Notes under the pieces: generated by a model
The model's input: only the letters and a program-made list of their open reading frames with translations
Databases searched by the model: none
Told to the model about the DNA's origin: nothing
Source of the DNA: an uncultured Methylotenera sp.
GTDB lineage: Bacteria > Pseudomonadota > Gammaproteobacteria > Burkholderiales > Methylophilaceae
Direction of reading: 5' to 3'
NCBI RefSeq assembly: GCF_946479685.1
Contig: NZ_CAMLGS010000001.1
Span: 62,001-126,000, forward strand
DNA: 64,000 nt
In this document: positions 30,440-40,137 of the stretch, piece after piece
Position numbering within the stretch: position 1 is the stretch's first letter
How the letters are laid out: every line of letters starts with the position of its first letter
Position numbers and translations under genes: made by a program

Positions 30440-31690
30440 ATGATCAACAAAGCACTGACCTATACGCTATTAGCTGCCATTACGCTGGTGCCATGGAATG
30501 CAACTGCTGTAAATCGCTTTAGTTTTGGCAATCTATTGCCCAAAGCTAGCTTAAGTAGTGCTGCATCCATTGCATCCAATGCCGCAGCTAATCTCGTAGA
30601 AGAGTTACTGGTCAAAAGCCTGCTCGAAATCTCTGAGGGCAAGCATCAGCAGGCACTGAACACGATCGATCAGCTGATTCAAAGCGTGCCTAACTTCAAG
30701 CTCGCTCATTTGGTACGTGGTGACTTGCTCATGGCACAAGGCAAGTATTTACAAGCCTTTGGCGACCCGGGTGTTAACCGCCCGGAGGCGGTGCAAGACC
30801 TACAAGAGGAAGCTCGTGTACGTATTGAGCGTTACTTAGCCAAGCAATCACAAGCTAAACAGCCCAACTTGATTCTGGCGCCCAATGCACAGCAATCGCA
30901 CTTAATGCTGATTGACACCAGTAAATCCAGGTTGTACCTGTATGAAAAACATGACAACCAGCTTAAGTACGTTGCGGACTACTACATTACCGTCGGTAAA
31001 AATGGCGTAGAGAAACAATCAGAAGGTGATAAACGCACCCCGATTGGCGTTTACTTTGCCAGCACTAAACTCAAGCAGCAACTACCAGACTTTTACGGTG
31101 AAGGCGCTTACCCACTGAGCTACCCGAACGAATGGGATAGAGCGCACAACAGAAACGGCTCTGGCATCTGGCTGCACGGCACCCCTAGCAGCACCTATAG
31201 CCGCCCGCCTCGTGCCAGTGATGGCTGTGTCGTGGTAGCAAACCAAGACTTAAAAGCATTAGAACCTGCGCTACAATCAGGTAAAACCCCGATTATCATT
31301 GCCAACAACCTACAGTGGCTGAATAGCTCCGCAGCACCAGAAGCGGAAAAGGAAGTCCTGAACTCCGCCATCAATCACTGGCTCAACGATTGGCGCGCAC
31401 AGGATACCGAAAAGTACCTAGCGCACTACTCCAAAGATTTTTCAACCAATGGTATCAACTATCAGCAATGGGCTGAACACAAGTACCGCGTGCAAGCCAG
31501 CAAGCCTAATATCGACATTGCACTGTCTAATATCAGCATGTTTAGCTACCCCGACCCACAGAAAAAACTGGTGGTGGTAGATTTCACACAAAGCTTTACT
31601 AGCCCACATTTGAAAAATGTCATGCAAAAACGCCAGTACTGGATACAAGAAGGTCACAGCTGGAAAATCATTTATGAAGGTACGGCTTAG
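30440..31690 (+). CDS. L,D-transpeptidase (YkuD domain) with C-terminal NTF2-like domain
   Basis: 416 residues. A signal peptide (about 1-23) leads to a helical region, then a YkuD catalytic domain (about 150-290) with IWLHGTPS and the active-site motif SDGCVVV (Cys263). The C-terminal 110 residues (AINHWLNDWRAQDTEKYLAHY) form the same NTF2-like domain as in the upstream TPR protein. It probably makes 3-3 peptidoglycan cross-links or attaches proteins to the wall. The usual Arg after Cys-Val is replaced here by Val. Confidence 0.88.
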   Translation: MINKALTYTLLAAITLVPWNATAVNRFSFGNLLPKASLSSAASIASNAAANLVEELLVKSLLEISEGKHQQALNTIDQLIQSVPNFKLAHLVRGDLLMAQGKYLQAFGDPGVNRPEAVQDLQEEARVRIERYLAKQSQAKQPNLILAPNAQQSHLMLIDTSKSRLYLYEKHDNQLKYVADYYITVGKNGVEKQSEGDKRTPIGVYFASTKLKQQLPDFYGEGAYPLSYPNEWDRAHNRNGSGIWLHGTPSSTYSRPPRASDGCVVVANQDLKALEPALQSGKTPIIIANNLQWLNSSAAPEAEKEVLNSAINHWLNDWRAQDTEKYLAHYSKDFSTNGINYQQWAEHKYRVQASKPNIDIALSNISMFSYPDPQKKLVVVDFTQSFTSPHLKNVMQKRQYWIQEGHSWKIIYEGTA

Positions 31691-31729
31691 CTTCCATTAA
31701 GCCGCGTTAATCATCACTCAAGGACCCCT

Positions 31730-32299
31730 ATGCGTAAACTTTATATTTTTCTGACTTTAATGTTACTTAGCAACACAGCGATGGCAGCTAACCCACAAGT
31801 GGTGTTTGAAACCAACCGCGGTAACTTTATTGTGGAACTTTACCCTGAGAAAGCCCCTAAAACCGTGGCTAACTTCCTGGCCTATGTGAACTCTGGTTTT
31901 TATCAAGACACGATTTTCCATCGCGTGATTAAGCGCTTTATGATTCAGGGCGGCGGTTTTAATGCAGATATGTCAGAAAAAGAAACACGCGCACCGATTG
32001 TCAACGAATCCAATAACGGTCTTGCCAATGAGGTAGGCACTATTGCCATGGCAAGAACTTCAGACCCGGACTCGGCAACCTCTCAGTTTTTTATTAACTT
32101 AGAGAACAACCAGTTTCTAAACTATCAAAACCCGGACGCACAGCTGATTGGTTACTGTGTATTTGGCCGCGTATTAAAAGGCATGGACGTAGTACGTGAC
32201 ATCGCAGCAACCTCAACCGCCAACGTTGGGCCATACGGCGACGTACCAAGATCACCTATCGTGGTGCATCAGGTTAAAGTGAACAAAGCCCCGCTATAA
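31730..32299 (+). CDS. ppiA: Periplasmic peptidyl-prolyl cis-trans isomerase (cyclophilin)
   Basis: 189 residues with a signal peptide (MRKLYIFLTLMLLSNTAMAA). The cyclophilin core has [16 protein letters not shown] and ARTSDPDSATSQFFINL. It speeds proline isomerisation during protein folding in the periplasm. It is followed 64 bases later by a second cyclophilin without a signal peptide, so the pair serves two compartments. Confidence 0.93.
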   Translation: MRKLYIFLTLMLLSNTAMAANPQVVFETNRGNFIVELYPEKAPKTVANFLAYVNSGFYQDTIFHRVIKRFMIQGGGFNADMSEKETRAPIVNESNNGLANEVGTIAMARTSDPDSATSQFFINLENNQFLNYQNPDAQLIGYCVFGRVLKGMDVVRDIAATSTANVGPYGDVPRSPIVVHQVKVNKAPL

Positions 32300-32363
32300 G
32301 CGTACCTCTAATTCTCACTAGGTATTTTCAACAGTTTTAACAATTATTTATTAAGGACATTAC

Positions 32364-32855
32364 GTGGTTAAACTACAAACAAACTTTGGTGACATCACTA
32401 TCGAACTAAACGCTGAAAAAGCACCGATTACCGCAGCCAACTTCTTACAATACGTGGATGCTGGTTTTTATGACGGTACAATTTTCCACCGTGTAATCAA
32501 TGGCTTTATGATTCAAGGTGGTGGCTTTGACACAACCATGACACAAAAAAGCACACAAGCTGAAATCAAGAATGAAGCAGACAACGGCTTAGGTAACGAG
32601 AAGTACACCATTGCTATGGCACGTACTTCTGCACCACACTCAGCAAGCAGCCAGTTCTTTATCAACGTAGCCAACAATGAGTTCTTAAACCATACTGCTC
32701 CTAACGGCAGCGGCTGGGGCTACTGTGTGTTCGGTAAAGTGGTAGAAGGCATGGACGTGGTTGATAAAATCAAACAAGTTGCCACTACTAGCCTGAAAGG
32801 TCACCAAGACGTGCCTTCAAGCAACGTGGTGATTGAAAAAGCAACCCGCGTTTAG
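32364..32855 (+). CDS. ppiB: Cytoplasmic peptidyl-prolyl cis-trans isomerase (cyclophilin)
   Basis: 163 residues from a GTG start preceded by AAGGA. There is no signal peptide. Core motifs are [16 protein letters not shown] and [17 protein letters not shown]. It is a cytoplasmic paralogue of the product encoded just upstream. lpxH follows, as ppiB-lpxH do in other proteobacteria. Confidence 0.95.
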   Translation: MVKLQTNFGDITIELNAEKAPITAANFLQYVDAGFYDGTIFHRVINGFMIQGGGFDTTMTQKSTQAEIKNEADNGLGNEKYTIAMARTSAPHSASSQFFINVANNEFLNHTAPNGSGWGYCVFGKVVEGMDVVDKIKQVATTSLKGHQDVPSSNVVIEKATRV

Positions 32856-32960
32856 TCGCCAGCACTAGCTTGCCGCAGAATACACACGGATTTAACCCCA
32901 TGCTGAATTTTCCGGACAAGCTAAGCATTTACAATCGCAATAAAATCGGGGCTGTACATT

Positions 32961-33743
32961 TTGGTTAATCTCAACTCTACTAACCTTAACACTGGCAGCC
33001 CCGCTTCATCAGACATGACACTGTTTATTTCTGATTTACATCTGTGTGCAAGCCGTCCACACATCACCGATGCCTTCCTGCAGTTTCTCTCCACCGAAGC
33101 TAAAGCCGCTAAAGCACTTTATATCCTAGGCGATTTATTTGAATATTGGGCTGGTGATGATGACATTGAGGATGCCTTTAACAAGCAAATCATGCAAGGC
33201 TTTAAGGCACTTGCAACTTCCGGTGTTTCAATTTACTTAATGCATGGCAACCGAGACTTCTTAATCACACAAGATTTTTGCCAGGCCGCACATATACAGC
33301 TAATCAACGATCCTAGCTTGATTGACCTTTATGGTACAAGTACCTTGCTCAGCCACGGTGATGCCTTATGTACAGATGATGTCACTTACCAGCAGTTCCG
33401 CACGCAAGTAAGAAACAAACAATGGCAAACGCAGTTTCTCCGCCAGCCCTTACAAGCGCGCAAAGCCCAAATTGAGGCTATTCGCTTACGCAGTGAGCAA
33501 GAGAAATCCAGCAAGTCTGCTGCCATTATGGATGTCAACGCAGACGCAGTAAACGAGCTGTTAAGAGCACATAACTACCCTAGCCTGCTGATACATGGTC
33601 ACACCCACCGACCCAACCAGCATCAGCTAGTAGTAGACGGCAAAGCAATCACAAGATGGGTGCTAGGTGACTGGTACGAACAAGGCAGCTATCTGATTAG
33701 CGATGCAACAGGCTGCCGCAGTGTTACCTTAAACCACAACTAA
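32961..33743 (+). CDS. lpxH: UDP-2,3-diacylglucosamine diphosphatase
   Basis: 260 residues from a TTG start; the ATG at 33015, right before LFISDLHL, is an alternative that gives a typical family N-terminus. Metallophosphatase motifs are SDLHL, LGDLFEYWAGDD, HGNRDF and IHGHTHRP. It makes lipid X in lipid A synthesis at the inner membrane. It converges with the HD-GYP gene. Confidence 0.94.
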   Translation: MVNLNSTNLNTGSPASSDMTLFISDLHLCASRPHITDAFLQFLSTEAKAAKALYILGDLFEYWAGDDDIEDAFNKQIMQGFKALATSGVSIYLMHGNRDFLITQDFCQAAHIQLINDPSLIDLYGTSTLLSHGDALCTDDVTYQQFRTQVRNKQWQTQFLRQPLQARKAQIEAIRLRSEQEKSSKSAAIMDVNADAVNELLRAHNYPSLLIHGHTHRPNQHQLVVDGKAITRWVLGDWYEQGSYLISDATGCRSVTLNHN

Positions 33744-33772
33744 GCCAGCCCTCCCTAGAAAGTAAGAAAACG

Positions 33773-35419
33773 CTAAGGCTGGTAGCCTGGAATCAGCGCT
33801 AAATTAACTTCATCAATTTGCTCAGGCTCTAAAAATTGCTGTGCATATTTAAGGTAAATACCTTCGCGGATAAACACATCAAACAATTCCGAGTCGATAT
33901 GGTTATCTACCTTCATTCTACCCAAGATAGCTAATGACTCAGAAAGTGTTTTTGCCTTTTTATAAGGCCTATCTTTAGAAGTAAGCGCCTCAAAGATATC
34001 GGCAATACCCATTACACGCGCCGGAATGGACATCTGTTCACGTGTCAGCCCTTTAGGATAGCCACTACCATCCATATGCTCATGATGGCCGCAGGCATAC
34101 TCCGGAACGCGCGCCAAGCTTTGCGGGTAAGGTAGCGACTCCAGCATGCTAATAGTCACCACGATATGATTATTAATCACCTGGCGCTCTTCTGCGGTTA
34201 GGGTGCCGCGCTTGATACTTAAGTTATAGGTTTCATCCTCGCTCAAAAACGGCACACGATTGCCTAGGCCATCCAATAACTGCATATTGGCAATGTCTTG
34301 TATACGTTGCAGGTCATCTGCCGTCATCGACTCACTACCGATGTTAGCGAGCCTTAAGAAGGCCCTAGCCTCGTCACAATAGGTATTAAACGTATCCTGC
34401 TTGGCTTGCAATTCTGTCAACTTAGCCTGTGTTTCTTGATTGAAGCTGCCGCTTTTAAGTATCGCCACCTGCTCCTTCAGCATAGCATTCTCAGCCTGCT
34501 GCTTTAAGAGTTCAAAGCGCTGATCAAGTAACTCAATACGGTCAAAAATTGAAGATAGCTTGGTCGGCTTATCCATAATGGCTTCTGGCGTGGTCACTTT
34601 GCCGCAATCATGCAGCCAGCTTGCCACTTTCAGCTCATAAAGCTCATTTTCATTCAGCGCAAAGTCTTTAAAAGGGCCGGTCTTAGCATCAATTAATGCC
34701 TGGGTCAGCATCATGGTTAGCTCCGGTACACGCCGACAATGCCCACCGGTATAAGGTGACTTTTGGTCGATAGCGTCGGCTATTAGCTCGATAAACGCCT
34801 CGAACAGCCCCTTTAAGCCATCGATTAAATGATGATTGGTCATAGCCACCGCGGCCTGCGATGCCAAAGACTCTACTAGCGTTTGGTTGGCAATCGAAAA
34901 CGGGATAATGGCGCCAGTATCAACATCGGTCGCATTGATCAGTTGCAACACACCGATTACCTTGGACTCGTGGTCCTTCATAGGAATCGTTAAAAACGAC
35001 TGCGAGTGGTAGCCTGTTTTTTCATCAAATTTGCGCGTACCGGAAAAATCAAAATTATCCACCTCGCGCACATTAGCGATATTAACCGCCTGGTCCTGCA
35101 AAGTGGCATAGGCGGCGACTGTGGTTAAATTGGGGCTGCCATCGGCCAGATATAGAGGCAATGGCAAGAACGGGATTTCTTTGCCAGTGGTGCCACCCAA
35201 TGACATATCGAGCGACTTGTTGCGCATCATCTCGAACTTGAGGTGCTTATCCGGCGTGATGGTATAAAGCGTGCCGCCATCTGCATTGGTAATTTCCTGC
35301 GCACCTAGTAATATCATTTCTAACAAACGCTGGTTGTCACGCTCTGCAGAGAGTGCGATGCCAATTGCGTTTAAGCGCTCTAGCTGCGCTAATAAGTATG
35401 AGTGCTGATGTTCAAACAT
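33773..35419 (-). CDS. GAF-HD-GYP cyclic-di-GMP phosphodiesterase
   Basis: 548 residues from the ATG at 35419, which has GAGG 11 bases upstream. A frame opening at 35491 lacks a ribosome site and crosses a Cys/His-rich, unlikely leader. A GAF domain (about 25-185, with QSFLTIPMKD) precedes an HD-GYP domain (about 200-520) with WLHDCGKV and HHEHMDGSGYP. The HD and GYP residues needed for metal binding and c-di-GMP hydrolysis are present. A coiled region between the HD and GYP parts is unusually long. It lies downstream of the FHA and PP2C genes. Confidence 0.92.
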   Translation of the reverse strand: MFEHQHSYLLAQLERLNAIGIALSAERDNQRLLEMILLGAQEITNADGGTLYTITPDKHLKFEMMRNKSLDMSLGGTTGKEIPFLPLPLYLADGSPNLTTVAAYATLQDQAVNIANVREVDNFDFSGTRKFDEKTGYHSQSFLTIPMKDHESKVIGVLQLINATDVDTGAIIPFSIANQTLVESLASQAAVAMTNHHLIDGLKGLFEAFIELIADAIDQKSPYTGGHCRRVPELTMMLTQALIDAKTGPFKDFALNENELYELKVASWLHDCGKVTTPEAIMDKPTKLSSIFDRIELLDQRFELLKQQAENAMLKEQVAILKSGSFNQETQAKLTELQAKQDTFNTYCDEARAFLRLANIGSESMTADDLQRIQDIANMQLLDGLGNRVPFLSEDETYNLSIKRGTLTAEERQVINNHIVVTISMLESLPYPQSLARVPEYACGHHEHMDGSGYPKGLTREQMSIPARVMGIADIFEALTSKDRPYKKAKTLSESLAILGRMKVDNHIDSELFDVFIREGIYLKYAQQFLEPEQIDEVNLALIPGYQP

Positions 35420-35519
35420 TGAATGCGATACCTCATTAACTGGGTAATTCAGACTGCCTTTAACACTGTGCTTTTGGCACATAACACACAAACCAGGGCC
35501 TAATGCATAGCCCCTTATA

Positions 35520-35579
35520 CTGCACGACTATTTACTGCACAACTATATGTTGCACAACCATTTACTGTACTACTATGCA
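35520..35579. repeat. Four 15-bp tandem repeats between the FHA and HD-GYP genes
   Basis: Units start at 35520, 35535, 35550 and 35565 and follow the consensus CTGCACAACTATTTA with one to five changes each. The last unit contains the stop codon of the FHA gene (35573-35575). On the minus strand the array comes after the HD-GYP leader start and overlaps the end of the FHA frame. Confidence 0.8.
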
Positions 35580-36307
35580 TGCGATAAATAGAACTCCATT
35601 TTCACGCCTGCCAGTTCAATCACATCATGGTCAGCCAAGGCGTGCGCCTGCACACCAGTAGAAATACCATTCACGACAGGCAAGACTTTTCCTTCCACAT
35701 GCGTAATAAAATAACCATTCGGGCGCTTGGTAATCACCGCCACCTGCACACCCGTTTTGCCTAATGTAGTCAGCGCTTTATTCAGTACCAGCTCGCGGCC
35801 GCTGCTAGTGCCATTTAAAACCTGTATCTTGCCAATTAATGCCGGCTGCGCCTGACTGCCATCGCTTGCTGGCTCATTAAGGGTGACTGACGGCCGCGCA
35901 CGCTGCTGCACAGGTGCAGCTTGCACCACCGCAGGCGCAGCGGAAGCTGCATGCGGTTTAGCGCTAAATGCCGAAGGATGCACCATCATGGTTTTTTCAA
36001 AAGCAGCGCTGGCACCGACCTCCTGCTCAAGAAACGTCAGGCTGAAACGCCCCAGCTCAATCACATCTTCATTATTTAACTTCTGCTTTTTAGCGAGCGC
36101 ATTATTAACGCGTGTACCGTTGGTACTATTGAGATCTTCTACAAAAAAATCGTTACCTTGCTTTAGGACAACGGCATGCTCACCGCTAATGGCTAAATTA
36201 TCAAGGTGGATGTCATTACTGGATTTACGGCCGATGGTAGTTTTAAGATGGGTTAGTGCATATTCATGTACGTATGAACCGTCTAGGGTAAGAATAAGCT
36301 TTGCCAT
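35573..36307 (-). CDS. Double FHA-domain protein
   Basis: 244 residues. The N-terminal FHA domain (about 1-90) has TTIGRKSSNDIHLDN, SGEHAVV and NSTNGTRVN, a complete phosphothreonine-binding set. An Ala/Pro-rich linker (about 100-155) leads to a second, more degenerate FHA-like domain (about 160-244) lacking the Arg/Ser pair. It likely recruits phosphorylated partners in the cytoplasm. It lies 12 bases behind the PP2C phosphatase gene. Confidence 0.88.
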   Translation of the reverse strand: MAKLILTLDGSYVHEYALTHLKTTIGRKSSNDIHLDNLAISGEHAVVLKQGNDFFVEDLNSTNGTRVNNALAKKQKLNNEDVIELGRFSLTFLEQEVGASAAFEKTMMVHPSAFSAKPHAASAAPAVVQAAPVQQRARPSVTLNEPASDGSQAQPALIGKIQVLNGTSSGRELVLNKALTTLGKTGVQVAVITKRPNGYFITHVEGKVLPVVNGISTGVQAHALADHDVIELAGVKMEFYLSHA

Positions 36308-36318
36308 AATCTATCCTG

Positions 36319-37161
36319 TTACTTTATCCAGCCTATAAAATTATCATACCAAGTATTCTTATCTTCATACGAACCATTCACTTTGGCTAGTATGACAGAA
36401 ACATTGTCTTTGCCGCCATGTTTATTCGCCAACTGCACCAAAACATCGGCTGCGCTGGCCAAATCCAGCACGTAATGATTAAGCGTGGCTTGTATCAAGG
36501 CATCATCAACTAAATCACTTAAGCCATCCGAACAAAGTAGATAAATATCGCCTACTTCCACTTTAAACTCATTGAGCTCTAATTCAACCTCTGGATCCAC
36601 CCCCAAGGCGCGTGTCACCAGATTTTTATGGGTGCAATGCTTTGCCTGCTCCCTAGTCAAGACGCCAGCCCGAATCTCCTCTTGCAGTAGAGAATGGTCT
36701 TCGGTCATTTGCTCCAGCTGATGATTGCGCAGCCTATAGACACGGGAGTCGCCAATATGCCCAACCAGCAACTGATTGTTTGTGAACAACCCTAACGCCA
36801 GAGTCGTACCCATACCCGCACACTGCGGATAAGTTTGTGATGCATGATAGATAGAGGTATTGGCTGTTGCCACCACATCGATCAATAGCTTTTTGAGAAT
36901 CGCTTTATTTAAAAATGGCCGATCAACAATATCGAGCACTGCTGACTTGGCCGTATGGCAACCCAATGACTCACTTAGCTCGGCGGCAATGCTAAGCACC
37001 GCCATTTCACTAGCCACTTCGCCTGCATTGTAGCCACCCATACCATCGGCCAGAATCATAAAGCCAATGCTGGAATCGCTGGCGATAGCGTCTTCATTAT
37101 GACTGCGCAGCAAACCAACATCTGTTAAACGAACAATTTCTAGGGCGTAACTCAAATCCAT
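36319..37161 (-). CDS. PP2C-family serine/threonine phosphatase
   Basis: 280 residues. PPM signatures are all present: DVGLLRSHNEDA, LADGMGGYNAGE, VGHIGDSRVYRL, LLCSDGLSDLV and HGGKDNVSVILA. These provide the metal-binding aspartates. It removes phosphate from Ser/Thr, probably on targets read by the downstream FHA protein. No Ser/Thr kinase gene is in the window. Confidence 0.94.
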   Translation of the reverse strand: MDLSYALEIVRLTDVGLLRSHNEDAIASDSSIGFMILADGMGGYNAGEVASEMAVLSIAAELSESLGCHTAKSAVLDIVDRPFLNKAILKKLLIDVVATANTSIYHASQTYPQCAGMGTTLALGLFTNNQLLVGHIGDSRVYRLRNHQLEQMTEDHSLLQEEIRAGVLTREQAKHCTHKNLVTRALGVDPEVELELNEFKVEVGDIYLLCSDGLSDLVDDALIQATLNHYVLDLASAADVLVQLANKHGGKDNVSVILAKVNGSYEDKNTWYDNFIGWIK

Positions 37162-37213
37162 GATATCAGCCTTGACTGCGCATGTACCATAGAATGCGCA
37201 TCAATGTCAGAGA

Positions 37214-37750
37214 TTAGCTTCGTGCCGCTTTAACTTCAGCTGCGCGTACATCTGCAGCAAATTTATCTAACACGCCGTTGATATATTTATGCCCATCCGT
37301 ACCGCCAAACACCTTAGCCAGTTCTACGCCTTCATTGATAACCACACGATATGGAATCGTCAGGTCAAACATCAACTCACAGCCGGCAATGCGTAAAATC
37401 GCATGCTCTACCGGGCTCAACTCTTCAATGGCACGGTCAATAAAGCTAACAATCTTGCCATCAATAGCAGTTAAATTCTCAGTCACAGCCTGCAACAAGT
37501 GTTTGAAGTAAGCTTCATCAGCCTTGTTGTAGTCTGGGTCATCACGCATATCACGGAACACTTGTGACAGCTCAGAGTCATTTAACATACCGCGATAAAC
37601 AGCTTTCAAAACCAACTCGCGTGATTTTCTACGATTTTGGCTACCGCTCTTTTTACCACCGCTTCTAGCTGCAGGCTTTTTAGCGCCAGCAGTAGCGCCC
37701 GCTTCGGCATCTACCACCAGGCTTGTTACTGTTGGTTTATTTTCACTCAT
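37214..37750 (-). CDS. nusB: Transcription antitermination factor NusB
   Basis: 178 residues, longer than the typical 140-150 because of an N-terminal Lys/Arg/Gly-rich extension (about 1-40). The NusB core starts at [14 protein letters not shown] and includes [14 protein letters not shown] and [13 protein letters not shown]. It binds boxA RNA with S10. It overlaps ribH by four bases; ribH-nusB is a conserved pair. Confidence 0.95.
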   Translation of the reverse strand: MSENKPTVTSLVVDAEAGATAGAKKPAARSGGKKSGSQNRRKSRELVLKAVYRGMLNDSELSQVFRDMRDDPDYNKADEAYFKHLLQAVTENLTAIDGKIVSFIDRAIEELSPVEHAILRIAGCELMFDLTIPYRVVINEGVELAKVFGGTDGHKYINGVLDKFAADVRAAEVKAARS

Positions 37751-38196
37751 AGCGCTTTAACCAAATTAAACATCTCAACAGCTACCTGAGCTGCCTCAGC
37801 ACCCTTGATATGCATACGCGCAATCGCTTGATCATCATCTTCTGTGGTGAGCACCGCATTGGCAACTGGCACGCCTGTATTTAACTGCACTTCTGAAATA
37901 CCACGTGCAGACTCATTCGCCACCACTTCAAAATGGTAAGTTTCACCACGGATAATCGCACCCAACGCAATCAGTGCGTCATACTTTTCACTTAACGCCA
38001 TGTGTTGCAAAATCAGCGGTGTTTCTAACGCACCTGGCACAGTAGCAATGGTAATCGCATCACTTGCCACGCCTAATTTAAGCAGCTCACTCTTACAAGC
38101 CTCTAGCAGGCCATCACCAATATTGCTGTTAAATCTTGATAAAACAACACCTACTTGCATCCCTGATCCATCTAGGTTTTTCTTAATTTCTCTCAC
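37747..38196 (-). CDS. ribH: 6,7-dimethyl-8-ribityllumazine synthase
   Basis: 149 residues. Motifs are [38 protein letters not shown] and GVLTT-like NAVLTTEDD. It makes the riboflavin precursor; the product of ribF (elsewhere in the window) acts two steps later. It is co-transcribed with nusB. I see no FMN riboswitch in the leader. Confidence 0.97.
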   Translation of the reverse strand: MREIKKNLDGSGMQVGVVLSRFNSNIGDGLLEACKSELLKLGVASDAITIATVPGALETPLILQHMALSEKYDALIALGAIIRGETYHFEVVANESARGISEVQLNTGVPVANAVLTTEDDDQAIARMHIKGAEAAQVAVEMFNLVKAL

Positions 38197-38306
38197 GTAT
38201 GCTTCCTTTAAACTTGCTTAAACTTAATAAAGCAATATTTTACCGCATATCACCAACATCTTAGGCGATATATTCAAAGCACCTACCTAGATAGCATCAG
38301 CCGCCA

Positions 38307-39932
38307 TTAATGAAACAGGATCCAAGCCTTTTGCAAGGTACTGAAAATGCCATACGAAATTGGAATAGCCACCAATGTCCATGCCATCACTGCCAGCAAT
38401 GGATGACTTTCAGTTTGCTGACTCTCCACCTTATCGCCATTTAATTTCATGGTTTTTTCATGCGCTAGCTGGCGCTCTGCTTCCAGTTCGGCATCGGTCA
38501 TATAATGCTTGTCTGCTACCGGCCTTACCAGCAAGTTACAGATAAAGCCTAGCAGCAGCAATGTCGCCAACACGTACATAATCACATTGTAGGCCTGACT
38601 TGCCGGCACACCATGATCCAATTGATAGTCGCGCAGGTAATTCACAATCACCGGCCCCAACACCCCAGCAGTCGCCCAAGCGGTCAACAAACGGCCATGA
38701 ATCGCGCCCACATGCTGGGTACCAAAAATATCGGCCAGATAGGCTGGAATGGTAGAGAAACCACCACCATACATGGTCAAAATAACGCAGAACAAACCAG
38801 CGAATACGGCAACGCTACCGATGCCACCCGCCCACGGCGCAGAGATATATAAGAAAAAGCCTAATGCAAAAAAGATGACATAGGTACGCTTGCGCCCTAA
38901 CCAGTCTGATAACGACGCCCAGCCTATGCGGCCAATAATGTTAAACAAAGAGAGCAATCCGGCAAAGCCTGCGCCAATCGCCGTAACGCGCAGCAACTGC
39001 TCCGGTGACAGCTCAGCCAGCTTCAATTGCTCACCAATCAATGCGCCGCCAAACACTTCTTGCAGCATAGGAGATGCCATGCCAATCACGCCAATACCCG
39101 CACTTACATTAAGACACAGCACAGCCCACAGCAGCCAGAATTGCGGTGTTTTATGCGCATGATTCACATGCACATGGCGGTTGGTAATCATGCTATTACC
39201 GTTATTCACTGGTGGCACCCAACCTTTTGGTACCCAACCTGTAGGTGGCACACGGTAGCTCAATGCACCTATCATCATGGCAATAAAATAAAACACGCCC
39301 ATAATGGCAAAAGTCTGCCACACACCTACTGAAGTCGGGGTAGCAAAGTGTGACATCATAGTGTTAGCCAGTGGCGCACCTATCATGGCACCGCCGCCAA
39401 ACCCCATAATCGCCATACCGGTAGCCATACCGCGGCGGTCCGGGAACCACTTAATCAAGGTAGAAACTGGTGAAATATAGCCCAAACCAAGACCAATCCC
39501 GCCGATCACGCCTGAACCCAACCACATTAACCACAACTGATGCGTATAAACCCCGTATGAAGACAAGAGTAAACCACCGCCCCAACATACCGCAGCTACA
39601 GCACCAGCTTTACGTGGGCCAGCATGCTCCAGCCAATGACCAAACACGGCAGCAGAGGTGCCTAAAAACACAAAAAATAGCGTAAACATCCAGCCCAGAT
39701 CACTAACCTTCCAATCACAATCTGTGGCAAAAGCACGCGCCCATATGCCCATACTATCTGCACAGGCGATTGGGTCTTGGATACCCAAGGCTTTGGAAAG
39801 AGGTAACCAGAATACGCTAAAGCCATATGCCATGCCGATAGACAAATGAATTGCCAAGGCAGCAGGCGGCACTAGCCACCGGTTAAAGCTAGGGTTAGCT
39901 GTGATTCTCTCTTTGGAAAAAAAACCCGTCAT
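38307..39932 (-). CDS. MFS transporter of the oxalate/formate antiporter (OFA) family
   Basis: 541 residues with 12 predicted membrane helices and a cytoplasmic Glu/Lys-rich stretch near the C-terminus (ELEAERQLAHEK). The N-terminal half has HLSIGMAYGFSVFW and PDRRGMATGMAIMGFGGGA; the latter is an OFA hallmark. It imports or exchanges a small carboxylate; the substrate is not shown by the sequence. It is longer than most OFA members because of an extra loop and a C-terminal helix. Confidence 0.85.
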   Translation of the reverse strand: MTGFFSKERITANPSFNRWLVPPAALAIHLSIGMAYGFSVFWLPLSKALGIQDPIACADSMGIWARAFATDCDWKVSDLGWMFTLFFVFLGTSAAVFGHWLEHAGPRKAGAVAAVCWGGGLLLSSYGVYTHQLWLMWLGSGVIGGIGLGLGYISPVSTLIKWFPDRRGMATGMAIMGFGGGAMIGAPLANTMMSHFATPTSVGVWQTFAIMGVFYFIAMMIGALSYRVPPTGWVPKGWVPPVNNGNSMITNRHVHVNHAHKTPQFWLLWAVLCLNVSAGIGVIGMASPMLQEVFGGALIGEQLKLAELSPEQLLRVTAIGAGFAGLLSLFNIIGRIGWASLSDWLGRKRTYVIFFALGFFLYISAPWAGGIGSVAVFAGLFCVILTMYGGGFSTIPAYLADIFGTQHVGAIHGRLLTAWATAGVLGPVIVNYLRDYQLDHGVPASQAYNVIMYVLATLLLLGFICNLLVRPVADKHYMTDAELEAERQLAHEKTMKLNGDKVESQQTESHPLLAVMAWTLVAIPISYGIFSTLQKAWILFH

Positions 39933-40060
39933 TCTGCAGTCTCCACACGCATTATTATTTTCAACTTCGGATTAATATCCGACTAACGGTATAGTGTAAC
40001 AAATTGTTAAAAATGGCAATTTAGTTATTGCATTTACTTGCATATATATAGGTTTAAACT

Positions 40061-40090
40061 TTGTCATGAATATGTCATATTAGCGTCATA
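40061..40090 (+). promoter_or_regulatory. Triple PHO box upstream of phoB
   Basis: TGTCAT at 40062 and 40073 and CGTCAT at 40084 are spaced exactly 11 bases, the period of PhoB binding repeats (consensus CTGTCAT). The site ends 48 bases before phoB. It implies that the phoB-phoR operon is autoactivated under phosphate limitation. Confidence 0.8.
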
Positions 40091-40137
40091 AACTGATTGG
40101 GCTTAAATATCCTAGGCAATTAATTGAGGAAATATAT

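Noticed and set aside
37747..38306. FMN riboswitch upstream of ribH
   Set aside because: The short leader lacks the conserved multi-stem pattern, and no strong terminator or anti-terminator is seen.
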